Positions 36,039-45,057 of a stretch of 64,000 nt of DNA are shown here, piece after piece (within the stretch, counting starts at the first letter, position 1; the number at the start of each line of letters is the position of its first letter). The notes beneath the pieces are model-generated. The model saw only the letters and a program-made list of their open reading frames with translations. It was not told the DNA's origin and did not search any database. The DNA is taken from contig NZ_PTIR01000001.1 of the NCBI RefSeq assembly GCF_002934455.1, forward strand, positions 496,001 to 560,000, read 5' to 3'. The position numbers were made by a program, and so were the translations under genes. Origin of the DNA: Trinickia symbiotica (GTDB taxonomy: Bacteria > Pseudomonadota > Gammaproteobacteria > Burkholderiales > Burkholderiaceae).

Positions 36039-36721
36039 GCAAATCGGCCCTCTCTGTATTGTCTTTTTGATTCAATCGATCTCCGTGAGGATTCGATGAC
36101 GACGATCGGGCATTCAAATACCTATTAATTGATATGAGAATTTTCTTGGAATTGTCGATAGCGGATGAATGCCAAACCATCCGCACCGTGGATTCGATAA
36201 ATTGCTGATCCTGCTTCCGTCTGCGCCCACATGCGCCTTGCGTAAGACCGACAACGAACATCGCGGGATACGCCTCCATCGCCCCTCCTCGGGCGATCGA
36301 TTCTAGCCGATGGGGAAGTGGCGAACAACAGGCTGACCAGCGACGTTTATCTCAAAAATAAGAAGCCAACGGATGGCACTTCTTTTAGTCCTAAAATTTG
36401 GTGTTAATTTGCAATTCGGCGAGTTTTTATGCTTGTCAAAAACAGCGAAACTTGTCTAGGGTAGTGACTGGTATCGATATCGATGGGGATAGGAACCGGT
36501 TTGTAGGCGTCTTTCGTGGCGCAAGCGCATGCGCCTGTGTCTCGCCAGGGGCAAGTCAACCGAGGATATTCTGAAAGTGGGCGTCGAATTCGGCGTGGCG
36601 GCGGCCCGGATCAATGCCCTGTGTCAATAGACAGCCGACCGAAAAGCGGGGAGAGGAGAAGGACTTCCCCGACAATGTGAGCGAGCCCGCGCTGGGCGGG
36701 CGGACATGAATTTAGCCGAGC
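36039..36721. other. AT-rich non-coding strip at the right edge of the island
   Basis: 683 bp without a convincing gene. Its left part holds the promoter region of regulator 2. Bases 36,330-36,470 are notably AT-rich (e.g. TTTGGTGTTAATTTGCAATT). A 33-codon frame at 36529-36630 (+), ending VAAARINALCQ, reads like the tail of a degraded protein, but I cannot assign it. This marks the change from island to core DNA. Confidence 0.4.
36143..36154. promoter_or_regulatory. TTCTTGGAATTG element upstream of regulator 2
   Basis: An exact 12-bp match to the element at 13561-13572, in the same orientation relative to its regulator gene. Both lie in AT-richer DNA. Candidate shared operator; inferred from position only. 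Confidence 0.35.
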
Positions 36722-37036
36722 CTAGAGGGTTTCGAGCATCTGCATCAGTTCCGGGTGCTTCTCGACCAACTTGATCAGTACGGCGGCCTGCGCGTTCGGC
36801 TTGGCTCGACCTTGTTCCCAGTTTTGATATGTGCGCTCATTCACCCGCAGGCGGCGGGCCATGACGGCTTGAGACGCCTTGATGGCCTCTCGTACAGTCC
36901 GGATTTCTTCCGCGGTTACTTCGACCCGGTCCGGAATCTCGACGCTGACCGTTCGAAGCGTCGCTTTTCCCTCATGCGCCGCCTTCAGTTCGTCGATGCC
37001 TTCCTTCAGCTCGGCAAACAAGTTACGTTTCATCAT
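36722..37036 (-). CDS. XRE-family antitoxin (HigA-like)
   Basis: 104 aa. The C-terminal helix-turn-helix (TAEEIRTVREAIKASQAVMA, RLRVNERTYQNWEQGRAKP) is of the XRE/MqsA-HigA type; the N-terminal part would bind the toxin. It lies 9 bp downstream of the toxin gene, the toxin-first order seen in higBA-type pairs. It should neutralise the toxin and repress the operon. The toxin partner is frameshifted here, so the antitoxin may be orphaned. Confidence 0.85.
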   Translation of the reverse strand: MMKRNLFAELKEGIDELKAAHEGKATLRTVSVEIPDRVEVTAEEIRTVREAIKASQAVMARRLRVNERTYQNWEQGRAKPNAQAAVLIKLVEKHPELMQMLETL

Positions 37037-37045
37037 GCACTCCCA

Positions 37046-37386
37046 TCAGCGATCCACCAGCCTGAGAACGTCCCGCAGAAGCTCAGAGAAAGCCTCGCGT
37101 CCAGCCTCCGACAAGTCGTCCATCTCGTCTTTGCCGTAAAGCGTAAAAAACCAGAATTCGGGGCCCTTGACCCAGTAGTAATAGATCACCTGAGCCCACC
37201 ACGCTTGCCTTTGCCGCGGCGCTTGTCGCCAAATCGCAGCTTGCGCAGACCACCGGTTCCCTTAATCACGTCGCCTGCTTCCGGGTTGCCCATGAGTTCG
37301 ACCTGGAGAGCGCGATACTCATCATCCGCGAGATAGTTCTCGCGAACCCTACGGAACGGGGGAAGCTCGACGAAGATGGCTTTCAT
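37046..37386 (-). pseudogene. RelE/HigB-like toxin, frameshifted
   Basis: The intact frame from the ATG at 37386 reads MKAIFVELPPFRRVRENYL... to KGKRGGLR, then hits TGA at 37188-37186 after 66 codons. In the next frame the expected continuation follows at once: VIYYYWVKGPEFWFFTLYGK..., ending DRL-VDR at 37046. A single missing base near 37185-37193 (sequence CTCAGGTGATC) explains it; one extra G would restore a 113-aa toxin, the normal length. It is probably inactive. A sequencing error or programmed frameshift is possible but less likely. Confidence 0.82.
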
Positions 37387-37465
37387 GGCGACTATACGCT
37401 ACCTGCGTATGGTTTAGCAACAGAGAAATTGCGCCGACGTCGACATAACGTCGGCGAAGCGAGGC

Positions 37466-37654
37466 TCATTTTCTCTGACTAAAAGCGCCCTCAGGCCCGT
37501 GCTCGTCGATTTCTGGCCATTTGGCATAGCTCGGCGCGTCTGGGATGCCCAAGCCATACCGGCCGGACTGGCCGATGCCCGGATCGAAGAAGTAGTCTGG
37601 GAGGATTGCTCCGCGATCGACGATCGCAACGCCGAATGATGATTGGCGGGAAAT
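37466..37654 (-). pseudogene. 5'-truncated gene remnant beside tRNA-Arg
   Basis: A reverse-strand frame with protein-like content (VAIVDRGAILPDYFFDPGIG, GRYGLGIPDAPSYAKWPEID) ends in a stop at 37466. It has no start codon: a TGA precedes the frame at 37657-37655. It looks like the C-terminal 60 or so residues of a lost gene. I do not recognise the family. The rest of the 37387-37687 gap holds nothing else I can support. Confidence 0.5.
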
Positions 37655-37687
37655 TCAGGGCAGCTATTGCATCACTGCAAAAGCTAT

Positions 37688-37762
37688 TGGCCCCCCCACG
37701 AGGAATCGAACCTCGATTTCAGGTTTAGAAGACCCGTGTTCTATCCGTTGAACTATGGGGAG
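37688..37762 (-). tRNA. tRNA-Arg (anticodon TCT)
   Basis: 75 nt including an encoded CCA. Acceptor CTCCCCA pairs with TGGGGGG (one G-T); D-stem GTTC/GAAC; anticodon stem CGGGT/ACCTG around loop CTTCTAA, giving anticodon TCT (reads AGA); T-arm CGAGG-TTCGATT-CCTCG; discriminator G. Its 3' end faces the accessory strip with the antitoxin and the gene remnant, the usual side for integration of mobile elements. Confidence 0.93.
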
Positions 37763-37928
37763 GCATCGCGGAAATTGTACGGCGGGCGGGCTGACGCAGC
37801 ACGCGTCCCCGCTCGATCCCGGGGGCCGGATTATAACCGATCGCCTTTCGCCGGTTGGCACAGCATCGGGCTACGCGCCGTCTGGCAAGCCGTGCCCATG
37901 GAAGACCGCAACTGTCGGAAACACCCCC

Positions 37929-38762
37929 TCACACCGGCTGCGTATGCGTCATGAACCAGACGAGGCAAAGCGCGCCCGCCACGATGCAATAGACGCCGAA
38001 CGCGGCGAGCCGGCCGCGCCCCTCGAAGTAGCGCATCAGGAAACGCACGCTCAGATAGGCGGCGACCGCCGTCAGCACCCCGCCGAGCACCGCGTCGGCG
38101 AGCTGCCCTGGCGCCCCCTTGAACAGCTTCGGCACCTCGAGCACACCGGCCGCGAAGATGATCGGCGTGCCGAGCAGGAACGCGAACTCCGCCGCGCTTT
38201 CCGCCGTCAGCCCCGCCGCATTGCCCGCAATCATCGTCAGCCCGCTGCGCGAGAACCCCGGCACGAGCGCCCCGACCTGGGCAAGCCCGACAAGAAACGC
38301 CTGCTTGAACGTCAGCTTTTCGGGCGGACGGTGCGCACGCAAGCGCTGGAGCCTGTCGCCAAACCAAAGCAATGCGCCGTTCACGATCAGCGCCAGCGCC
38401 ACGATGCGCAGGTCGTGAAACACCTGTTCGAGGCGCTTTTCGAGCAGAAGACCGACGAGCCCCGCCGGGATCGTCCCGATGATGAGCGCCCACATCATGT
38501 GGCCCTCGTCGCTCGGTCGGCCGGCGAGCGTGCCGAACCACCCTCTCACGAGCTCGATCCAGCGCTTCCTGAAATACCACAGTAACGCAAGGGCCGTGCC
38601 CAAATGAAGTGCGACGAGAAACGGGATCAACTGCGGCGCGTGCTTATCGATATGCATGCCGACCAGCGCGGGCGCCAACAGCGTATGCCCAAGGCTGCTG
38701 ACGGGAAAAAGCTCAGTCACGCCTTGCAGCACGCTTAGAAAAACCAAAAACCAAAGGCTCAC
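37929..38762 (-). CDS. uppP: undecaprenyl-diphosphatase
   Basis: 277-aa polytopic membrane enzyme that recycles undecaprenyl pyrophosphate for peptidoglycan synthesis (BacA family, bacitracin resistance). Motifs: [15 protein letters not shown] (usual PVSSTGH, here Leu for Thr) and [12 protein letters not shown]. It starts with GTG at 38762 after an AAGGA site; the upstream frame is not protein-like. Divergent from the LacI-type regulator. Confidence 0.92.
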   Translation of the reverse strand: MSLWFLVFLSVLQGVTELFPVSSLGHTLLAPALVGMHIDKHAPQLIPFLVALHLGTALALLWYFRKRWIELVRGWFGTLAGRPSDEGHMMWALIIGTIPAGLVGLLLEKRLEQVFHDLRIVALALIVNGALLWFGDRLQRLRAHRPPEKLTFKQAFLVGLAQVGALVPGFSRSGLTMIAGNAAGLTAESAAEFAFLLGTPIIFAAGVLEVPKLFKGAPGQLADAVLGGVLTAVAAYLSVRFLMRYFEGRGRLAAFGVYCIVAGALCLVWFMTHTQPV

Positions 38763-38958
38763 GCGTCGATCCTTTTTTGCTATGAAAGTGGGGTTCGAAG
38801 AAAAAAAGCGCTCACCCACCCGGGGCCGCCGCGCCGAACCGCGACGATTATGCCTACGGGCACGGGACTCGCCAAGCCGCAAGGTAGACTTTTTCGGCCC
38901 GCAATGTGGGCAAAAGTGTCATGTGTCAGTCATAATCGGCCAGGATAATCGTTGCGAC

Positions 38959-38970
38959 GTAAACGTTTAC
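38959..38970. promoter_or_regulatory. LacI-family operator GTAAACGTTTAC
   Basis: A perfect 12-bp palindrome with the central AAACGTTT typical of LacI/PurR-family operators, 33 bp before the lacI-type start. Its place suggests autoregulation and perhaps control of the ABC operon downstream. Confidence 0.75.
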
Positions 38971-39002
38971 ATTCCCAGCACTACCGGACTGTACAGACTG
39001 CG

Positions 39003-40046
39003 ATGAAACACACCATCAAGGATGTCGCCGCCTATGCCGGCTTCTCCATCGCGACGGTCTCGCGCGCCATCAACGCGCCGCACACCGTCAACCGCGTGAC
39101 GCTCGCGAAGATCCGCGAGGCAATCGAAACGCTGCAGTTCCGCCCGAGTCCGCTCGGCCGCCAGTTGCGCGGCGAACGCACGGGTCTGATCGGCGTCATG
39201 CTGCCGACGCTCGCGAACCCGGTCTTCGCCGAATGCCTGCAAGGCATCGACGACCTCGCCTCGGGCGAGGGCTATCGGCTAATGCTGATGACGACCCAGT
39301 ACGATGCCGCACGCGAGCGCCATGCGATCGAGACGCTGCTTGCGCAGCGAGTCGAAGGGCTCATCATGACGGTCGCCGACGCCAACACGCATCCGCTGCT
39401 CGACGACCTCGAGCGCGAGGGCATGCTTTACGTCCTCATGCACAACGATACGGCGCGGCGCCCGTCGGTCTCGGTCGACAATCGGCGTGCCGCGTTCGAC
39501 GGCGTGCGCACGCTGATCGAGCACGGTCACCGACGCGTGACGATGGTCGCAGGCACCCTCGCCGAATCGGATCGCGCGCAACTGCGCTACCGCGGCTACG
39601 CGGAAGCCATGCAGCAAGCGGGGCTCGAGCCGGTGCCGGCGCTCGAAGTGGATTTCAACGCGGACGAGCTCGCCCCGTCCGTGCTCGCTCATCTGACGTC
39701 GGGCCCGAAGCGCCCCACCGCGCTCTTTTGCAGCAACGATCTGCTCGCCATGGTCGTCATGCGCGGCCTGCGCCGCGCGCGCTACTCGGTCCCCGACGAT
39801 ATGTCGATCCTCGGCTTCGACGGCCTCGCCGTCAGCGAGCTGCTTTCGCCACCGCTCGCGAGCGTCGCGACGCCGAACCGCGAGATCGGCTGCTCCGCGT
39901 GGCGGCGGCTGATGGCCCGCATCGCAGGCGCCGACGATGGCGAATCGCTGTCGTTCAGGCTGCCCCACACGCTGCGCCAGGGCGCGACGATCGGGGCGCT
40001 GTCGGGCGCGGCCGACCCGGCATTGCCCTCGCAGCCTGTCGTCTGA
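39003..40046 (+). CDS. LacI-family transcriptional regulator
   Basis: 347 aa. The N-terminal DNA-binding domain (TIKDVAAYAGFSIATVSRAI, then the hinge helix RPSPLGRQLR) is followed by a periplasmic-binding-protein-like effector domain (GLIGVMLPTLANPVFAECLQ). The ATG at 39003 is preferred, as upstream residues read through the operator. It lies 123 bp before the ABC importer operon, which it likely represses until its ligand is present. Confidence 0.92.
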   Translation: MKHTIKDVAAYAGFSIATVSRAINAPHTVNRVTLAKIREAIETLQFRPSPLGRQLRGERTGLIGVMLPTLANPVFAECLQGIDDLASGEGYRLMLMTTQYDAARERHAIETLLAQRVEGLIMTVADANTHPLLDDLEREGMLYVLMHNDTARRPSVSVDNRRAAFDGVRTLIEHGHRRVTMVAGTLAESDRAQLRYRGYAEAMQQAGLEPVPALEVDFNADELAPSVLAHLTSGPKRPTALFCSNDLLAMVVMRGLRRARYSVPDDMSILGFDGLAVSELLSPPLASVATPNREIGCSAWRRLMARIAGADDGESLSFRLPHTLRQGATIGALSGAADPALPSQPVV

Positions 40047-40169
40047 ATGCCGATCGAAAAAGCGCGGCGCAGCGAACAACCGTAGCAATCCGTACTTCGG
40101 ACGGCGACTCCGCCCACGGCGGGGCGCCGTCCGCCGACGTCCCATCCCAGCACCGAAGGAGACCCTCAC

Positions 40170-41213
40170 GTGACACGCCGTTCATCTTCCGTCCGCGCGC
40201 GTTTTGCGCGATTCGTCTGCGCCAGTGCGGCGGCGCTCGCCGCGGCCCTGCCGTTCGCCGGCACGGCCCATGCCGAAGACACCGCGATCTGCTACAACTG
40301 CCCGCCGGAGTGGGCCGATTGGGCCAGCGAGCTCAAAGCCATCCAGGAGAAGACTGGCATTCACGTGCCGTCCGACAACAAGAACTCCGGGCAAGCCATC
40401 GCGCAATTGATCGCCGAGGAGAAGAGCCCCGTAGCCGATGTGGTGTACCTCGGCGTCTCGTCGGCGTTCCAGGCGAAGGACAAGGGCGTCATTCAACCCT
40501 ACAAGCCGAAGAACTGGGACGATATCCCCGCCGGCCTGAAGGACCCGCAAGGCTACTGGTTCGCCATCCATTCGGGCACGCTCGGCTTTTTCGTCAACAA
40601 GGACGCGCTCGAGGGCAAGCCTGTGCCGACCTCCTGGGCCGACCTGCTCAAGCCCGAATACAAGGGGATGATCGGCTACCTCGATCCGTCGAGCGCGTTC
40701 GTCGGCTATGCGGGCGCCGTCGCCGTCAACCAGGCGTTGGGCGGCACGCTCGACAACTTCGAGCCGGGGCTCAAATGGTTCGAGGCGCTCAAGAAGAACG
40801 CGCCGATCGTGCCGAAGCAGACGGCCTATGCACGCGTGCTGTCGGGCGAGATTCCGATCCTCATCGATTACGACTTCGACGCCTATCGCGCCGAGTACAA
40901 GGATCACGCGAACGTCGCGTTCGTGATTCCGAAGGAAGGCACGATTTCCGTGCCCTACGTGATGAGTCTCGTCAAAGGTGCGCCGCATGAAGCGAACGGC
41001 AAGAAGGTGCTCGACTTCGTGCTCTCCGACGAGGGGCAGAAGATCTGGGCCAACGCGTATTTGCGCCCCGTGCGCGCGAGCGCGATGAGCAAGGAAGCGT
41101 CCGCGAAGTTCCTGCCGGCGAGCGAGTACGCGCGCGCCAAACCCGTCGACTTCGCGAAGATGGCCGCTCAGCAGCAGCAGTTCGGCCAGGAATACCTGAA
41201 GATCATGCATTGA
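40170..41213 (+). CDS. ABC transporter substrate-binding protein (family 1, PotD/PhnS-like)
   Basis: 347 aa. GTG start after a strong GAAGGAGA site. Signal peptide to about residue 35 (ALPFAGTAHA-ED). The mature part resembles extracellular solute-binding proteins of polyamine, iron or aminoethylphosphonate importers (GTLGFFVNKDAL, LKPEYKGMIGYLDPSSAF, GEIPILIDYDFDAYRAEY). First gene of a SBP-permease-permease-ATPase-phosphodiesterase operon. The ligand is not readable from sequence; the phosphodiesterase partner suggests a phosphodiester or phosphonate. Confidence 0.85.
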   Translation: MTRRSSSVRARFARFVCASAAALAAALPFAGTAHAEDTAICYNCPPEWADWASELKAIQEKTGIHVPSDNKNSGQAIAQLIAEEKSPVADVVYLGVSSAFQAKDKGVIQPYKPKNWDDIPAGLKDPQGYWFAIHSGTLGFFVNKDALEGKPVPTSWADLLKPEYKGMIGYLDPSSAFVGYAGAVAVNQALGGTLDNFEPGLKWFEALKKNAPIVPKQTAYARVLSGEIPILIDYDFDAYRAEYKDHANVAFVIPKEGTISVPYVMSLVKGAPHEANGKKVLDFVLSDEGQKIWANAYLRPVRASAMSKEASAKFLPASEYARAKPVDFAKMAAQQQQFGQEYLKIMH

Positions 41214-41240
41214 GGACGCAGGCAACGGGCCCGTTTCACC

Positions 41241-42065
41241 ATGCACGACATCACCTTCCCGCTGCGCTGGCGCGTCGCGCTCCTCGCGCCCGCGCTCGCC
41301 GTCTTCGTCGCGTTCTGGCTGCTGCCGATGGGCGTGCTCGTCGGCGTGAGCGGCAATGGTCATGCGTTCGCGACCTATCGCGCGCTCGTCACCAATGCGC
41401 GTTATATGGGCAGCCTCGGCGCGACCGTCGCGCTCTCGGCGGCCGTCACGATCGCAACGCTCGTGCTTTCGGTAATCGCGGGCCTTTTGCTCGCGCGCCG
41501 GGAATTCCCGGGCAAGCGCACGCTCGTCGCGCTGCTCACGTTTCCGCTCGCGTTCCCGGGCGTCGTCGTGGGCTTCATGGTCATCATGCTCGCGGGCCGG
41601 CAAGGGCTCATCGGCGCGATCACGCAAAAGCTCACGGGCGACAAGTGGGTCTTCGCCTACTCGATGGCCGGGCTCTTTTGCGGCTACCTCTATTTCTCGA
41701 TTCCGCGAGTGATCGTGACCGTGATGGCCTCGGCCTCGAAACTCGACCGCTCGCTCGAGGAGGCGGCGCGCTCGCTCGGGGCGTCGCCGTGGCGGATCAT
41801 GCGCGACGTGATCCTCCCCGCGCTCGCGCCGGGGCTCGTCGCAGCCGGCGCAATCTGCTTCGCGACGGCGATGGGTGCGTTCGGCACGGCGTTCACGCTC
41901 GCCACCGACATCGACGTACTGCCGATGACGATCTATACCGAGTTCACGCTGAACGCCAACATGGTGACGGCAGCCGGGCTCTCGGTCGTGCTCGGCATCG
42001 TGACGTGGATCGTGCTGGCACTCGCACGCAGCGCGACGGGCTCGGCCGTCGCTGCAACGGCATGA
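41241..42065 (+). CDS. ABC transporter permease (first subunit)
   Basis: 274-aa inner-membrane permease with six helices and the EAA loop (EEAARSLGASPWRIMRDVIL) that docks the ATPase. It pairs with the next permease. Located 27 bp after the binding-protein gene. Confidence 0.9.
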   Translation: MHDITFPLRWRVALLAPALAVFVAFWLLPMGVLVGVSGNGHAFATYRALVTNARYMGSLGATVALSAAVTIATLVLSVIAGLLLARREFPGKRTLVALLTFPLAFPGVVVGFMVIMLAGRQGLIGAITQKLTGDKWVFAYSMAGLFCGYLYFSIPRVIVTVMASASKLDRSLEEAARSLGASPWRIMRDVILPALAPGLVAAGAICFATAMGAFGTAFTLATDIDVLPMTIYTEFTLNANMVTAAGLSVVLGIVTWIVLALARSATGSAVAATA

Positions 42066-42093
42066 GCCTCCTTATGCGCGACAGGATTTCGCC

Positions 42094-42969
42094 ATGAACG
42101 TCATCGTCGATACGACCGCCGGCAACGGGCACGGGGCTCGACGCATCGCCCATCTCTTTATGCCGCGGCGCCTCATCGCCCTTGGCCAATGGGCCGTCAC
42201 GCTCGCGCTTTGCGCGTTCCTCATCGTTCCCGTCGTGATGTCGGTGATGGCCGGCCTCACCGTCAACTATTTCCGCGGCGTCTCGAGTGGTCTCACGGTG
42301 CGCTGGCTCGTCGAAGTCTGGACGCAATACCACGCGTCGGTCTTCCTCTCGCTCGAAGTCGCGGCCGCCACGCTCGTCGTCACGCTCATCACCGGTGTGC
42401 CGGCCGGATACGCGCTCGCGCGCAGCAAGACCCGCGCGGCGCGCTTCGTCGAGGAACTGCTCGTGCTGCCGATCGCGCTGCCCGGCCTCGCCTCGGCGCT
42501 CGCGCTCATCGTCGTCTACGGCGGCTTCACGGCGTTTCGCATGAGTCTTTGGTTCATCGTCGCCGGTCACGTCGTCTTCACGCTGCCGTTCATGGTGCGC
42601 GCGGTCGCGGCCGTGGCCGCGAGCGTCGATTTGCGCACGCTGGAGGAGGGGGCGGCCAGCCTCGGCGCAACGTTTCTCGAACGATTCAGAACCGTCGTCT
42701 TGCCGAATCTGCGGCCCGGCATCCTCGCGGGCGCGCTCGCCGTCGTGACGCTTTCGATCGGTGAGTTCAATCTCACCTGGATGCTCCACACTCCCGATAC
42801 GAAGACGCTCCCCGTCGGGCTCGCCGATACCTATGCGTCGCTGCGCATTGAGATCGGCAGCGCCTACACGATCGTCTTCTTCGTCATGACGATGCCGTTG
42901 CTCGTCGCTATGCAGTGGCTCGGCGTCGACGCGACAGGCCAGCGCGCACTGCGGCGCAAGCGCGGCTAG
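42094..42969 (+). CDS. ABC transporter permease (second subunit)
   Basis: 291 aa, six helices and an EAA-type loop (LEEGAASLGATFLERFRTVV). Similar in class to the PotC/PhnV type. 28 bp after the first permease gene. Confidence 0.9.
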   Translation: MNVIVDTTAGNGHGARRIAHLFMPRRLIALGQWAVTLALCAFLIVPVVMSVMAGLTVNYFRGVSSGLTVRWLVEVWTQYHASVFLSLEVAAATLVVTLITGVPAGYALARSKTRAARFVEELLVLPIALPGLASALALIVVYGGFTAFRMSLWFIVAGHVVFTLPFMVRAVAAVAASVDLRTLEEGAASLGATFLERFRTVVLPNLRPGILAGALAVVTLSIGEFNLTWMLHTPDTKTLPVGLADTYASLRIEIGSAYTIVFFVMTMPLLVAMQWLGVDATGQRALRRKRG

Positions 42970-43009
42970 TGCGTCGGCCGACCTTCTTCGTCTCTCTCGC
43001 CGAAATGCC

Positions 43010-44053
43010 ATGAAGCTCACTCCCGTTCCCATCACCCTGTCGCGCTGCGCGAAAACGTTTCAAGGCACGCGTGTGCTCGAGCCACTGGACCTCGCGATCG
43101 GCGCCGGTGAAACGATCGTGCTGCTCGGCCCTTCGGGCTGCGGCAAAACGACGACGCTGCGCATCATCGCCGGGCTCGAGACGCCGGATGCGGGCGGCAC
43201 GGTCTCGTTCGGCGACGACGACGTGACGCGGCTGCCGATCGAACGCCGGCAGGTCGGCATGGTGTTTCAGAGCTATGCGCTGTTTCCGAATCTCAACGTA
43301 CGCGAGAACATCGGCTATGGCTTGAAGATCGCAAAGGTGGAGCCCGCCAAGGCACGGCGGCGCGTCGACGAGCTGCTCGCGATGATGCGGCTCGAAGCGC
43401 ATGGCGATAAGCCGATCGATCAGCTTTCGGGCGGGCAGCGTCAGCGGGTCGCGCTCGCCCGCGCGCTCGCGCGCGAGCCACGCGTGCTGCTGCTCGACGA
43501 GCCGCTCACGGCGCTCGACGCGCGCCTGCGCGATACGCTGCGCCGCGAGATGAACGCGCTGCTGCGCGGGCTCAACGTGACGACCGTCTATGTGACGCAC
43601 GATCAGGCCGAGGCGATGGAGCTCGGAGACCGGATCGTCGTCATGAGCGCCGGACGTATCGAGCAAGTCGGCACGCCGCGCGAGATCTACTATCGGCCGG
43701 CGTCGAGGCACGTTGCGCAGTTCGTGGGCACGATCAACCGTCTCGCGGGACAATGGCGGGACGGCGCGCTCGCGACCGCGGGGGGCACGATCAGGTTGCC
43801 GCCGGCGCTCGTGCCGGCGGCTGGCAGCGAGCTTTTCTTCCGGCCGGAGGACGCCCGGCTCGTCGAGCCGGCCGCGGCCTCGCTCGTCGGCACCGTCGAA
43901 GGCATCTCGTTCCTCGGCGAGCGCACGCGCGTGACGGTGAGCGGGGCGGCCGCCGATACGCTCGTCATCGACGCGCCCGGGCGCATTGAGCTGACGCGCG
44001 GCCAAGCCGTCGGCATCGACGTGGCGCCCGAAGGCCTCATCGCGCTCGCTTGA
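43010..44053 (+). CDS. ABC transporter ATP-binding protein
   Basis: 347 aa. Walker A GPSGCGKTT, Q-loop FQSYALFP, signature LSGGQRQRVALARAL, Walker B LLLDEPLTALDARLR, and a C-terminal TOBE-like domain (ELFFRPEDARL) as in PotA/UgpC-type ATPases. It energises the importer encoded upstream. Confidence 0.93.
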   Translation: MKLTPVPITLSRCAKTFQGTRVLEPLDLAIGAGETIVLLGPSGCGKTTTLRIIAGLETPDAGGTVSFGDDDVTRLPIERRQVGMVFQSYALFPNLNVRENIGYGLKIAKVEPAKARRRVDELLAMMRLEAHGDKPIDQLSGGQRQRVALARALAREPRVLLLDEPLTALDARLRDTLRREMNALLRGLNVTTVYVTHDQAEAMELGDRIVVMSAGRIEQVGTPREIYYRPASRHVAQFVGTINRLAGQWRDGALATAGGTIRLPPALVPAAGSELFFRPEDARLVEPAAASLVGTVEGISFLGERTRVTVSGAAADTLVIDAPGRIELTRGQAVGIDVAPEGLIALA

Positions 44054-44182
44054 TCGGCCGCGACGGCCGCGCCCGCCGCCCGTTCAAACGCGCGGCGGGC
44101 GCACCGTTTCCGGCTCGCGCCGGCGCCCATGTTGGACACGCATCGATACAACGACACAACCTCGACTACTACGGAATCGTTC

Positions 44183-45010
44183 ATGCTGCTGGCACAAATC
44201 AGCGACCTGCACATCAAGCGCCCCGGCGCGCTCGCCTATCGGCGCGTCGATACGGCGGCTGCCCTCGCGCGCTGCATCGCGCGGCTCAACGCACTCGAGC
44301 CACGCCCCGACGCGGTCGTTATAACCGGCGATCTCGTCGACTACGGCACCGCGGAGGAATACCAGCATCTGCGCGGGCTGCTCGCGCCGCTCGCCATTCG
44401 GTACTATCTACTCGTCGGCAATCATGACGATCGCGGCGCCTTGCGCGACGCTTTCGGCGAGCAGCCGTGGTTGCATTCGGGTGAAGAGTTCGTTCAGTAC
44501 TCCGTCGATGTCGGCCCGCTTCGCCTCGTCGCGCTCGATTCGCAAGTGCCGCGGGCCAGCGCGGGGGCGCTTTGCGAGACGAGGCTCGCGTGGCTTTCGG
44601 CCGAGCTCGAGAAAGCCCGCGGCATGCCCGTCGTCATCGCGCTTCATCATCCGCCGTTCGTCTCCGGAATCGGCCATATGGACCGCCAGCGGCTCGACGC
44701 GGCCTCGAGCGAGCAGCTGGCCACGATCGTGAGACAGCATCCCAACGTCGAGCGCGTGATCTGCGGGCACGTTCATCGGCCGATGTTCACGCGATTCGGC
44801 GGGACGGTGGCATCGGCCGTGCCCGCCCCGGCGCATCAGGTCGCGCTCGATCTGCGCGAGGACGGGCCTTCGTCATTCCGCCTCGAGCCGCCCGCCTTCG
44901 CGCTCCATCGCTACGACGAGGCCACGGGGCTCGTGACTCACCACGCCTATGTCGACGAAGGGGAAGGGCCCTACCCGTTCTACGAGCCGGACGGCAAGCT
45001 CATCGACTGA
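44183..45010 (+). CDS. GpdQ-like glycerophosphodiesterase / metallophosphoesterase
   Basis: 275-aa calcineurin-like dimetal phosphodiesterase. All metal-binding blocks are present: ISDLHIKRPG, GDLVDYG, GNHDD, ALHHPPF and CGHVHRPMF. The N-terminal third resembles Enterobacter GpdQ (glycerophosphodiesterase; recalled, not searched). The ATG at 44183 gives the family N-terminus MLLAQISDLH; one at 44129 would add 18 unlikely residues. Last gene of the importer operon; it would cleave the imported diester in the cytoplasm. A cyclic-nucleotide phosphodiesterase (CpdA-like) is the alternative. Confidence 0.85.
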   Translation: MLLAQISDLHIKRPGALAYRRVDTAAALARCIARLNALEPRPDAVVITGDLVDYGTAEEYQHLRGLLAPLAIRYYLLVGNHDDRGALRDAFGEQPWLHSGEEFVQYSVDVGPLRLVALDSQVPRASAGALCETRLAWLSAELEKARGMPVVIALHHPPFVSGIGHMDRQRLDAASSEQLATIVRQHPNVERVICGHVHRPMFTRFGGTVASAVPAPAHQVALDLREDGPSSFRLEPPAFALHRYDEATGLVTHHAYVDEGEGPYPFYEPDGKLID

Positions 45011-45057
45011 CGGGCACCTCCTTCTCTCTCGCCACCGCTTCTTAGGTCAGGCCAATC

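Noticed and set aside
36529-36630. 33-codon ORF near the antitoxin
   Set aside because: Too short, no clear ribosome site or known family; kept only as a possible remnant in the intergenic entry.
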